Source: Acidobacteriota bacterium
GTDB taxonomy: Bacteria > Acidobacteriota > Terriglobia > Bryobacterales > Bryobacteraceae
Length of the DNA: 42,102 bases
Assembly (NCBI GenBank): GCA_016215215.1
Contig: JACRKW010000113.1
Location: 1-42,102 of the forward strand
Direction of reading: 5' to 3'
Under the pieces are notes generated by a model. It was not told the origin of the DNA, searched no databases, and saw only the letters and a list, made by a program, of their open reading frames with translations. The position numbers were made by a program, and so were the translations under genes. Of the stretch, positions 1 through 8,189 are shown in pieces. Numbering within the stretch: position 1 is the first letter of the stretch; each line of letters begins with the position of its first letter.

Positions 1-1516
1 GCGCGACGGCCTGATAGCCTGGCGCGAGGCCGGGCAAGAGGCCCATGTCCATGGCGCCGCGCGAGTTGGAGTAGTCCACCAGGCAGAGGTACTTGACAGG
101 GATGCCGAGCGAGTCGCCGAAGGCCACCAAACGGCGGACAGCCTCGTCTTTGATCGAGGCGCCAAAGACGATCACGAGGTCCTGGTGCTTGGCAAGTTCG
201 TCGCGCAGACTTTCAATGGCGGGGAGTTCGCCGCCGGGAGCGGCCCGCAGGCTGCGGGCAGCGTATTGCTCTTCGCGGACGGGGCCTTGGGCGACGGTGT
301 ACGTAACGGATTGATGGTGGCGCCAGTTGGCCCGCACCTGGAAGGCGAGGAAGGGATGCTGCTGGGAGAGATCTGCGCCCGCGATCAGCACGGCTTTGGC
401 CTTGTAGAGATCGGCGCTGGCGGCGAGTGCGTCCTGCCTTCCGCCGAGCGCATCGAGCAACGTGACGACATCGCCGGTACGGTGGTGGTCGATGTTGGAA
501 GTTCCCAGGCCCTGGCGGGCGAACTTCTGAAGGAAGTAGTTCTCCTCGTTGGTGGTACGGGAGGATCCGATGACGCCGAACTGCCCGCCTGCCGCCTTCA
601 CTTGCGTGAACTTCGCAGCGACTGCGGCCAGCGCCTCACTCCAGGAGACGGGCTGCAGGGCGCCGTCCTTGCGCATGAGGGGAGTTTGCAGACGCTCGGG
701 GTGGTGGACGAAATCGAAGCCGAAGCGGCCCTTGATGCAGAGAAACTCGCCGTTGATGCCACTGCGATCGCGGTTGTTGGCGCGGATCACTTCGCCGTTC
801 CGGACGCTAAGAGTGGTTTTGCAGCCGTCGGCGCAGTGGGTGCAGACGGTGCCGGAGTAGCTCAGTTCCCACGGGCGTGACTTATAGCGGTACGAGCCGG
901 AGGTGAGCGCTCCAACCGGGCAGACGTCGATACACCATCCGCACTCGTCACACTCCAGGTGGTCGCCGTGGCTGGGCGTGATTTCGGCGGCCACGCCGCG
1001 GTTGGTGAGACCGAGAGCGCCAACGCCGAGGCCCTCATCGCACACGCGGATGCACCGATAGCAGAGGATGCAGCGGGCTGCGTCGTAGAAGACGGCGGGG
1101 CTCCACTGCCGCTCGTTGACGTGGTGCTTGATATCGACAAAGCGGCTCTGGCCCGCGCCGTAGCGGAAGACCATGTCCTGCAACTCGCACTCGCCGCCCT
1201 TGTCGCAGACCGGGCAATCGAGAGGATGGTTGGAGAGGAGATATTCGAGCGTGCCCTTGCGGGCTGAAACGACCTTGGGCGAGTTGGTGTGAACCACCAT
1301 GCCTTCGGCGGCCGGCAGCGTACAGCCGGGCTGGAGCTTGGGCATCTTCTCCACTTCGACGAGGCACATGCGGCAGGCGGCCTGAAGGGAAAAGCCTTCG
1401 TAGTAGCAGAACGCAGGGATTTCGATGCCGGCCGTCCGGGCAGCTTCGATGACGAGCGTGCCGGCGGGTGTCTTGATCTGCCGTCCGTCGATTGTCAGCG
1501 TGATGGGATCCGCCAT
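1..1516 (-). CDS. nuoG: NADH-quinone oxidoreductase subunit G (3' end beyond window)
   Basis: Manual minus-strand translation from ATG at 1516: MADPITLTIDGRQIKTPAGTLVIEAARTAGIEIPAFCYYEGFSLQAACRMCLVEVEK...CPVCDKGGECELQD...; 2Fe-2S ferredoxin domain, 4Fe-4S motifs, and a molybdopterin-oxidoreductase-type Fe4S4 domain (CTHCADGCKTTLSVRNGEV). Absent from the ORF track because it runs off the window edge. Directly downstream of nuoF. Confidence 0.93.
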   Translation of the reverse strand, partial: MADPITLTIDGRQIKTPAGTLVIEAARTAGIEIPAFCYYEGFSLQAACRMCLVEVEKMPKLQPGCTLPAAEGMVVHTNSPKVVSARKGTLEYLLSNHPLDCPVCDKGGECELQDMVFRYGAGQSRFVDIKHHVNERQWSPAVFYDAARCILCYRCIRVCDEGLGVGALGLTNRGVAAEITPSHGDHLECDECGWCIDVCPVGALTSGSYRYKSRPWELSYSGTVCTHCADGCKTTLSVRNGEVIRANNRDRSGINGEFLCIKGRFGFDFVHHPERLQTPLMRKDGALQPVSWSEALAAVAAKFTQVKAAGGQFGVIGSSRTTNEENYFLQKFARQGLGTSNIDHHRTGDVVTLLDALGGRQDALAASADLYKAKAVLIAGADLSQQHPFLAFQVRANWRHHQSVTYTVAQGPVREEQYAARSLRAAPGGELPAIESLRDELAKHQDLVIVFGASIKDEAVRRLVAFGDSLGIPVKYLCLVDYSNSRGAMDMGLLPGLAPGYQAVA

Positions 1517-1524
1517 GATTTCTC

Positions 1525-2847
1525 CTACAGGACCACCAGGGGCTGAGTGTTCGGCGCGGGCAAGAATACCTGGGAGGAGGCGATTTTGGCCTCGAACTCG
1601 TCCCGGAACTTGCGCACGATGGCCGTGGCGGGCATGGCGGCGGCGTCCCCGAGAGGGCAGAATGTGCGCCCAAGCATGCCTTGAGCAAGCTGATCCACCA
1701 TGTCGATGTCGTTAGTGGTTCCGACTCCGGCGTCGAGCCGCGCCATGATCGTCTTGAGCCAGGCCGTGCCTTCACGGCAGGGGATGCACCAGCCGCAGCT
1801 TTCGTGGGCGTAGAACTTCATGAGTCGCGAGAGGACCTTCACCATGTCGGTGGTCTCGTCGAGGACGACCGTGGCGCCGGAGCCAAGCATGGTGCCGGCC
1901 TTGGCGAAGCTGTCATAGTCGGCCGGAATATCGCACTCTTCGGCGCGCAACACAGGACTGGAGCTTCCGCCCGGGATGATGGCCTTGAGCTTGCGGCCCT
2001 TCCAGACGCCCCCGCCGATCTCGTTGACCATGGTCAGCAGATTCATGCCGAGCGGGACTTCGTAAACGCCGGGCCTGTTGAGGTGGCCGGAGAGGCAGAC
2101 CAGGCGCGTGCCGCCGTTGCGGGGCGTGCCGAGTCCGGCGTACCACTCTCCGCCTTTCAGGATGATGTCGGGAACGGCGGCGTAGGTCTCGACGTTGTTG
2201 ACGACCGTCGGGCACTGGAAAGCACCGGATACGGCGGGAAAAGGAGGCTTGAGGCGTGGATTGCCGCGCTTGCCTTCGAGCGATTCCAGCAAAGCGGTTT
2301 CTTCGCCGCACTCGTAGGAGCCGGCTCCAGAGTGCGTGGAGAGATGGAAGGCCCAGCCCGAGCCGAGAACATTGTCGCCGAGGTAGCCGCGAGCATAGGC
2401 GGCCTCGATGGCACGGTCCATGCATTCGATGTACTGGCGGTATTCGCCGCGAATGTAGATCCAGCCGCGGTTGGAGCCGATGGCGCGGCCGGCGATGAGG
2501 CAGCCCTCAATGAGCCGGTGGGGCTCATTCTCCATGATGACGCGGTCCTTGCACGTGCCGGGCTCGCCCTCGTCTGCGTTGACGACGATGTACTTGGGCT
2601 TGAGCGACTTGCGGTCCACGAAGCTCCACTTCATGCCGGTAGGAAATCCGGCGCCGCCGCGCCCGCGCAGAGAAGACTTCTTCACCTCGTCGATGATGGC
2701 GTCGGGCTCCATGGCCAACGCCTTGCGAAGCCCGTCATAACCTTCCTCCGCGACGTACTGGTCCAGGCCGATGGGCTCGGCCTGCGGATAGACATAGCGG
2801 CGGGTCAGAACTCTGACTTCCAGCGGATGGGGCTCGTTCAAAAGCAT
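1525..2847 (-). CDS. nuoF: NADH-quinone oxidoreductase subunit F
   Basis: 440 aa; GRGGAGFPTGMKW FMN/NADH motif, ESCGWCIPCREGT 4Fe-4S motif. Confidence 0.97.
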   Translation of the reverse strand: MLLNEPHPLEVRVLTRRYVYPQAEPIGLDQYVAEEGYDGLRKALAMEPDAIIDEVKKSSLRGRGGAGFPTGMKWSFVDRKSLKPKYIVVNADEGEPGTCKDRVIMENEPHRLIEGCLIAGRAIGSNRGWIYIRGEYRQYIECMDRAIEAAYARGYLGDNVLGSGWAFHLSTHSGAGSYECGEETALLESLEGKRGNPRLKPPFPAVSGAFQCPTVVNNVETYAAVPDIILKGGEWYAGLGTPRNGGTRLVCLSGHLNRPGVYEVPLGMNLLTMVNEIGGGVWKGRKLKAIIPGGSSSPVLRAEECDIPADYDSFAKAGTMLGSGATVVLDETTDMVKVLSRLMKFYAHESCGWCIPCREGTAWLKTIMARLDAGVGTTNDIDMVDQLAQGMLGRTFCPLGDAAAMPATAIVRKFRDEFEAKIASSQVFLPAPNTQPLVVL

Positions 2848-2869
2848 GCGCGTTTCCTGTGTGCGACGG

Positions 2870-3352
2870 TCACTGCATCTTCCTCAGGCTGTCGATCAGC
2901 CGGTCGAGCTTTTCGGGCGTAAGGTTGAAGTGAAAGTCATAGTTGACCAGCAGCGCAGGGGCCCAGGAGCAGGCGCCGAGGCATTCCACCTCTTCAAGCG
3001 AGAACTGGCCGTCAGCGGTCTTCTGCCGGTGGCCGATGCCGAGCTTCTTTGAGGCGTGCGCGAAGAGTTCCTCGCCGCCGGTCAACATGCAACTGATATT
3101 GGTGCAGATCTGGATGTGATGCTTACCGCGCGGCTCGCGGGTGAACATGGTGTAGAAGCCGAGCACCTCTTCCACCTCGACGGGTTTCACCTTGAGGCGG
3201 GAGGCGACTTCTTGTACCAGCTCCGGTGTGACGGAGCCGATCTCGTCCTGGGCGAACAGCAGCATGGGGATCAGCGCGCCCTTCTGCCGCCCGGGCGGAT
3301 AGTTGGCGATCATTTTTTCGAACTTCGCTTCGAGCTCGGGTGAGAAGGTCAT
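2870..3352 (-). CDS. nuoE: NADH-quinone oxidoreductase subunit E
   Basis: 160 aa; thioredoxin-like 2Fe-2S subunit: CTNISCMLTGGEELF ... VECLGACSWAPALLVN. Confidence 0.96.
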   Translation of the reverse strand: MTFSPELEAKFEKMIANYPPGRQKGALIPMLLFAQDEIGSVTPELVQEVASRLKVKPVEVEEVLGFYTMFTREPRGKHHIQICTNISCMLTGGEELFAHASKKLGIGHRQKTADGQFSLEEVECLGACSWAPALLVNYDFHFNLTPEKLDRLIDSLRKMQ

Positions 3353-3382
3353 GGCAAATTCGTTTCCAATCCGGCGCGCATC

Positions 3383-4618
3383 CTACCTGTCGATGTCACC
3401 CAACACAAAGTCCATGCTGCCCAGCGCGGCGATATTATCGGCGATGAGCTTGCCGTCGAACAGCGCGGGCAGGCACTGCAGGTTGCCGAAGCTTGGCGTG
3501 CGCGTGAAAACGCGGTACGGCTTCGAGGTTCCGTCGCTCACGACATAGAATCCGATCTCCCCGCGGGGCGATTCCACCGGCACGTAGGCCTCGCCGGCCG
3601 GGACTCGGAAGCCCTCGGAAACGATCTTGAAGTGGTAGATCAGCGCCTCCATCTGCGTCTTCATCTTTTCGCGGTCGGGCAGGACAACCTGCGGGGCGTC
3701 GGCTTTCCATGCGCCTTCAGGCATGCCGTCCAGAGCCTGTTCGGCGATCCTCGCGCTTTGCCGCATCTCCTCAAGGCGGACTCGGAAACGGGCGAAGACG
3801 TCGCTTTCGGAGTACACGGGGATGTCGAAGTCGAACTTGTCGTAGCTCGAATAGGGTTCCGACTTTCGGATGTCCCACTTCAAGCCGGCAGCGCGGATCA
3901 TGGGCCCGGTAACACCGAGATCGAGCAGGCGCTCGAGGCTGAGGTGGCCGACGCCCTTGGTGCGCTGCAGGAAGATCGGATTGGAGTTCAGCAGATTCTC
4001 GTACTCGTCAATCTTGGCGGGCAGGCCTTGCAGGAACTCGCGGACTGTCCTTTCCCAACCGCGCGGCGGCTCCAACGCCACTCCACCGATGCGGAAGTAG
4101 CTGGTCATCATGCGCTGGCCGCTGAACATCTCGCAGATGCGCAGGATGTCCTCGCGCTCGCGGAAGCAGTAGAAGTACACGGTCATGGCGCCGAGGTCCA
4201 TGGCATGGGTACCCAACCAGACCGAGTGGCTGTTGATGCGCGAAAGTTCGGTGAGCATCACGCGCAGCCACTGCGCCTTGGGGGGAACCTCGATACCGAG
4301 GAGTTTCTCGACGGACAGCACGTAGGCAAGGTTGTTGGCCTGGGTGCTGAGGTAGTCCATGCGGTCCGTGAGCGTGACCACCTGCTGCCAGTTCAGGGTC
4401 TCAGCCTGTTTCTCGATACCAGTGTGAAGGAATCCGATGTCAGGTTCTGCGCGGGTGATGATCTCTCCGTCAAGCTCCAGCATGATGCGCAGCACGCCGT
4501 GGGTGGATGGGTGCTGCGGCCCCATGTTGAGGACCATGCGGCGGCGGCCGCCCGGAAGTTTTTCGTCCTGGGCCGGCTCGGAGGCCGCGAAGGTTGCTTT
4601 TGCTTCTGTCTCGCTCAT
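3383..4618 (-). CDS. nuoD: NADH-quinone oxidoreductase subunit D (copy 1)
   Basis: 411 aa; [32 protein letters not shown]-terminal VLGDIDR. Confidence 0.96.
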   Translation of the reverse strand: MSETEAKATFAASEPAQDEKLPGGRRRMVLNMGPQHPSTHGVLRIMLELDGEIITRAEPDIGFLHTGIEKQAETLNWQQVVTLTDRMDYLSTQANNLAYVLSVEKLLGIEVPPKAQWLRVMLTELSRINSHSVWLGTHAMDLGAMTVYFYCFREREDILRICEMFSGQRMMTSYFRIGGVALEPPRGWERTVREFLQGLPAKIDEYENLLNSNPIFLQRTKGVGHLSLERLLDLGVTGPMIRAAGLKWDIRKSEPYSSYDKFDFDIPVYSESDVFARFRVRLEEMRQSARIAEQALDGMPEGAWKADAPQVVLPDREKMKTQMEALIYHFKIVSEGFRVPAGEAYVPVESPRGEIGFYVVSDGTSKPYRVFTRTPSFGNLQCLPALFDGKLIADNIAALGSMDFVLGDIDR

Positions 4619-4649
4619 GTCTGCCTTTTGCTGGCGGCTCCGGGTGGTC

Positions 4650-5141
4650 CTAATCGTTCCGATAGCTGTACTTGTGGCCGTGGACTGGGAAGTCCTTGCG
4701 CAACGGATGGCCTTCCCAATCGGCGGGTAACATCAGGCGCTTCAGGTCCGGGTGGCCCACAAACCGCACACCGAAGAGATCAAACGCCTCGCGCTCATAC
4801 CAGTTGGCGCCCTTCCAAACCGCGGTGACGCTGTCGACTTCGGGCTGGGCGCCGTCAAGGGCGACCTTCAACTTCAGACGTTCGTTCCGCTCGATGGAAT
4901 GGAGGAGATAGAGAACCTCAAATCGCGGCTCGGCCGGGTGCCTGTCAATGCAGGTCAAGCCGCTCAACCGCACGAATTGGAACTTCTCCTTCAGCAACCG
5001 GCAGACATCGACAATTCTCTCCCGGCGCACCCACAAGAGCGTCTCGCCGAAGTCGCAGGAGCCGCCGGTCAACGCCTCCGCATCCCAGAGTTCCAGGGCG
5101 GCGGGCACGGTCATCTCTTTCAGAATGTCGGGCAGCATCAA
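4650..5141 (-). CDS. nuoC: NADH-quinone oxidoreductase subunit C (copy 1)
   Basis: 163 aa; WYEREAFDLFGVRFVGHPDLKRLMLPADWEGHPLRKDFPV signature. Confidence 0.95.
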   Translation of the reverse strand: MMLPDILKEMTVPAALELWDAEALTGGSCDFGETLLWVRRERIVDVCRLLKEKFQFVRLSGLTCIDRHPAEPRFEVLYLLHSIERNERLKLKVALDGAQPEVDSVTAVWKGANWYEREAFDLFGVRFVGHPDLKRLMLPADWEGHPLRKDFPVHGHKYSYRND

Positions 5142-5149
5142 TGGGCCCC

Positions 5150-5545
5150 CTAGCCCGCGTTTTCCTTGTCATTCTCTTCCGCCCAGTTCAGCACGCCCTT
5201 CTTCCAGATGTAGAAGAAGCCGGCGAGCACGAGGGCGATGAAGAGGAGCATCTCGAAGAAGGCGAACAGCTTCAACTCCCGATAGACGACGGCCCAGGGG
5301 TAGAGAAAGATCGCTTCTATGTCGAACAGGATGAAGAGCATCGCCACCAGATAGAACTTGACGCTGAGCCGGTCCTTGGCGCTGCCCACGGGGGTGATGC
5401 CGCACTCGTACGGCATCTCCTTGACCCTGTTCTTCACCCGCTTGCCCAACAGGAAACCGAGAGAGACCAGCAGGACTGCCAACCCCAAGCCCAGCAACGC
5501 CTGCACCAGGACGGGGAAGTAGATTTCTATGGATGTTGTGGGCAT
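5150..5545 (-). CDS. nuoA: NADH-quinone oxidoreductase subunit A
   Basis: Start chosen at MPTTSIEIYFP (5545) rather than the longer ORF start at 5638; MPYECGITPVGSAKDRLSVKFYLVAMLFILFDIEAIFLYPWAV signature. Confidence 0.93.
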   Translation of the reverse strand: MPTTSIEIYFPVLVQALLGLGLAVLLVSLGFLLGKRVKNRVKEMPYECGITPVGSAKDRLSVKFYLVAMLFILFDIEAIFLYPWAVVYRELKLFAFFEMLLFIALVLAGFFYIWKKGVLNWAEENDKENAG

Positions 5546-5581
5546 GTGTACGCGACCGGCCAGCCGGGGCTTGAACTCTTC

Positions 5582-5611
5582 ACTATAATGAGCCTCAGAA
5601 GAGCGTGTCAA
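5582..5611 (-). promoter_or_regulatory. Putative sigma70-type promoter for the nuoACDEFG operon
   Basis: Minus strand: TTGACA (plus tgtcaa 5606-5611), 18-nt spacer, TATAGT (plus actata 5582-5587), about 37 nt upstream of the nuoA ATG. The -35 overlaps the thiS start codon. Confidence 0.55.
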
Positions 5612-5832
5612 ACCAACCAGCCGATCCGCATATCTCAATCAACGTCAACGGGGAGACGAGGGTAGTCCCGCCGGGACTCAGCGTCAAAGGGCTCCTGGTC
5701 CACGCCGGCCTCGACCCGGCGCGGGTCGCCGTGGAGCTGAACCGGCTGATCGTCCGCCGGGAGCATTGGGAGACGACCGAGGTGCAGGACGGCGCGTCAT
5801 TGGAGATTGTGACGTTCGTGGGTGGCGGCTAA
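5605..5832 (+). CDS. thiS: Sulfur carrier protein ThiS
   Basis: 75 aa ubiquitin-fold type: ISINVNGETRVVPPGLSVKGLLVHAGLDPARVAVELNRLIVRREHW...LEIVTFVGGG; C-terminal GG. Confidence 0.88.
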   Translation: MSNQPADPHISINVNGETRVVPPGLSVKGLLVHAGLDPARVAVELNRLIVRREHWETTEVQDGASLEIVTFVGGG

Positions 5833-5895
5833 ACGCTCCGTTTTTGCACCCCATTCCATTGGGCTTCCGTTCGCTTAGCCCCAAGATCTAGTGAA

Positions 5896-5923
5896 TTGAC
5901 TTCCCCTCGCCCTCGGATAGACT
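5896..5923 (+). promoter_or_regulatory. Putative sigma70-type promoter of the MerR gene
   Basis: TTGACT (5896-5901), 16-nt spacer, TAGACT (5918-5923), just upstream of the MerR ORF. Confidence 0.35.
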
Positions 5924-5936
5924 CGTACTTGAGTTT

Positions 5937-6458
5937 GTGCCCAAACAGAAAGAGTGGGAGATGTTCAAAACAAAACCACGACCGGCTGGACCTGAGAACG
6001 GAGAGAGGACGTTTTCCAGCGCAGACGTCGCCAGGTTGGCGGATGTGAGCCTGCGGCAACTGCAATGGTGGGACGAGCAGCGCGTGGTTTCGCCGCGACA
6101 CCAGGGGCACAAGCGGCTCTACTTCACACCCGAGGTTGTGGAGGTGAGCGTGATAGCTGAATTGCGCCGTAAGGGCTTCAGTCTGCAGAAGATCCGCCGG
6201 ACGCTGCGGTTCTTGCAGCGGGAGATGGGCAAGCGGCTGGCTGACATCATGAACGTCGAGAGCGAGATCCACCTGCTCACAGACGGCAAATCGATCTACC
6301 TGGAAGCCGATCAGGGACGGATCATCGATATCCTCAAGAACGCCAAGCAGCCCATGTTCCTGGTCTGCGTGACGGACCAGGTACGGCGGCTGACGGTGAC
6401 GCCGCGAAAGCCCCCGCGCTCGGAGACCTCCGTGGTGCGCAAGGCCAAGGCAGTCTGA
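5937..6458 (+). CDS. MerR family transcriptional regulator
   Basis: FSSADVARLADVSLRQLQWWDEQRVVSPRHQGHKRLYFTPEVVEVSVIAELRRKGFSLQKIRR winged HTH. GTG start at 5937 or ATG at 5961. Confidence 0.85.
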   Translation: MPKQKEWEMFKTKPRPAGPENGERTFSSADVARLADVSLRQLQWWDEQRVVSPRHQGHKRLYFTPEVVEVSVIAELRRKGFSLQKIRRTLRFLQREMGKRLADIMNVESEIHLLTDGKSIYLEADQGRIIDILKNAKQPMFLVCVTDQVRRLTVTPRKPPRSETSVVRKAKAV

Positions 6459-6572
6459 CGCCCCGTGGGCAGTGCCAACACCGCACAATTGTCAAACTTC
6501 CTAGGGCGTCACACCGTCTAAGAGTTGTGAGGCGTTGAGATATACTTGAGGCAGGTCTGGGGAGGCCGGTTC

Positions 6573-8189
6573 ATGCGCCAATTCCGCGCTTTCGTCTTTT
6601 CTTTGCTGTTGATCGGCCTTTGCGCCCTATTGGCTGGCAACTTCGGCCCGGGGTCCGCCGCAAGGGCTGCAGGTCCAGCGACGGCAATCGCCGGCGCCGA
6701 TGACGACCTGGTCTCCGGCCTGAAGACCTTCACGTCCATCTACCGGCTAGTGGAGGAGAACGCCGCCGAGAAGGTGAACGCCGACAAGGCGATCTTCAAG
6801 GGCGCCGTTCCCGGCATGCTGCGGACGCTCGATCCTCATTCGAGCTTCTTTGACCCGCGCGACTTTCAGCAACTACGGGAAGACCAGCGCGGCTCCTATT
6901 ACGGCGTCGGCATGACGATCCAGCCCAAGGACAATCGCATTGTGGTGGTTGCTCCCTTCACCGGGACCCCGTCGTACAAAGCGGGAATCCGGCCGGGCGA
7001 CGTGATCCTTGAAGTGAACGACAAGCGTACAGACGGAATGACCACGGCCGAGGTAGCCGACCTGTTGAAGGGTCCCAAGGGCACGCCGGTGCAGGTGGTG
7101 ATCGCGCGCGAAGGTGTGAAGGAGCCGATCGTTTTCAACCTGGTTCGCGGCGAGATTCCCCGGTTCAGTGTGCAAAACGCCTTCTGGCTAAAGCCCGGCA
7201 TCGCCTACGTGGACATCGAGAGTTTCAACGAGAACACCTCTCGCGAACTGGAAGAGGCCGTCAAGAAGTTGGGTGAATCGAGCATGAAGGGCCTGGTCCT
7301 GGACCTGCGGAACAACCCCGGCGGCTTGTTAAACGAAGGCGTCGCCGTGGCCGGCCGGTTCCTGAAGAAGGGCCAGACGGTGGTCAGCCACCGCGGCCGC
7401 ACCTCGCCTGAAAAGCCGTACCTGGCCTCCAACGGCGCCGCCACGAGGGACTACGCAATTGTGGTTCTGGTGAACCGCTACTCGGCGTCGGCTGCCGAGA
7501 TTGTGGCGGGCGCGCTGCAGGATCACGACCGGGCGCTTGTATTCGGGGACAACACCTTCGGCAAAGGCCTTGTTCAGACTGTGTTCCCGCTGTCGGAGAA
7601 CACGGGTCTGGCGCTGACCACGGCCAAGTACTATACACCCTCCGGCCGGTTGATCCAGCGCGACTACGGAAGCGGCTCCTTCTACGAGTACTATTTCAAC
7701 CGCAAGGACGGCGCCCAGAAGGACTCCACCGACGTCAAGATGACGGACTCAGGCCGCGCGGTGTACGGCGGCAACGGCATTCAACCGGACGAGAAGTTTG
7801 ACCTGAAGTACAACCGGTTCCAGATCGAGCTGCTGCGCCGGTTTGCGTTCCGCGACTATCTGCCCAAGTTCTTTTCCACGCACGACACCAAACTAGCGAA
7901 GGATTGGATGCCCGATAACACGGTGATGAACGACTTCCACCAGTACCTGCTGAAGAACAACGCGACATTCACCGAAGCCGAGTTCGCCGAGAACCAGGAG
8001 TGGGTGAAGCAGCAGATCAAGATCGAGGCGCTGATCACGGCGGCCTCCCTGGACGAGTCGCAACGCTACGCCATTGAGACCGATCCTATGGTGCTGAAGG
8101 CGATGGAACTGATGCCAAAGGCCAAGAGCCTGCTCGACAGCCAGAAGAAGCAGATGGTTCAATTGGACAAGAGGTCCAACCGCGATTGA
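6573..8189 (+). CDS. S41 family C-terminal processing peptidase with PDZ domain
   Basis: Signal peptide MRQFRAFVFSLLLIGLCALLAG; PDZ GIRPGDVILEVNDK; NRYSASAAEIVAGALQDHDRALVFGDNTFGKGLVQTVFPL catalytic Ser/Lys region. Confidence 0.92.
   Translation: MRQFRAFVFSLLLIGLCALLAGNFGPGSAARAAGPATAIAGADDDLVSGLKTFTSIYRLVEENAAEKVNADKAIFKGAVPGMLRTLDPHSSFFDPRDFQQLREDQRGSYYGVGMTIQPKDNRIVVVAPFTGTPSYKAGIRPGDVILEVNDKRTDGMTTAEVADLLKGPKGTPVQVVIAREGVKEPIVFNLVRGEIPRFSVQNAFWLKPGIAYVDIESFNENTSRELEEAVKKLGESSMKGLVLDLRNNPGGLLNEGVAVAGRFLKKGQTVVSHRGRTSPEKPYLASNGAATRDYAIVVLVNRYSASAAEIVAGALQDHDRALVFGDNTFGKGLVQTVFPLSENTGLALTTAKYYTPSGRLIQRDYGSGSFYEYYFNRKDGAQKDSTDVKMTDSGRAVYGGNGIQPDEKFDLKYNRFQIELLRRFAFRDYLPKFFSTHDTKLAKDWMPDNTVMNDFHQYLLKNNATFTEAEFAENQEWVKQQIKIEALITAASLDESQRYAIETDPMVLKAMELMPKAKSLLDSQKKQMVQLDKRSNRD

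Noticed and set aside
1681-2922. 413-aa plus-strand ORF antisense to nuoF/nuoE
   Set aside because: Fully overlaps nuoF, which has clear motifs; no homology-like signature in the antisense product.
3632-4828. 398-aa plus-strand ORF antisense to nuoD
   Set aside because: Antisense shadow of a conserved gene.
5684-6488. Minus-strand ORFs opposite thiS and the MerR gene
   Set aside because: Antisense to genes with recognisable products and plausible start signals.
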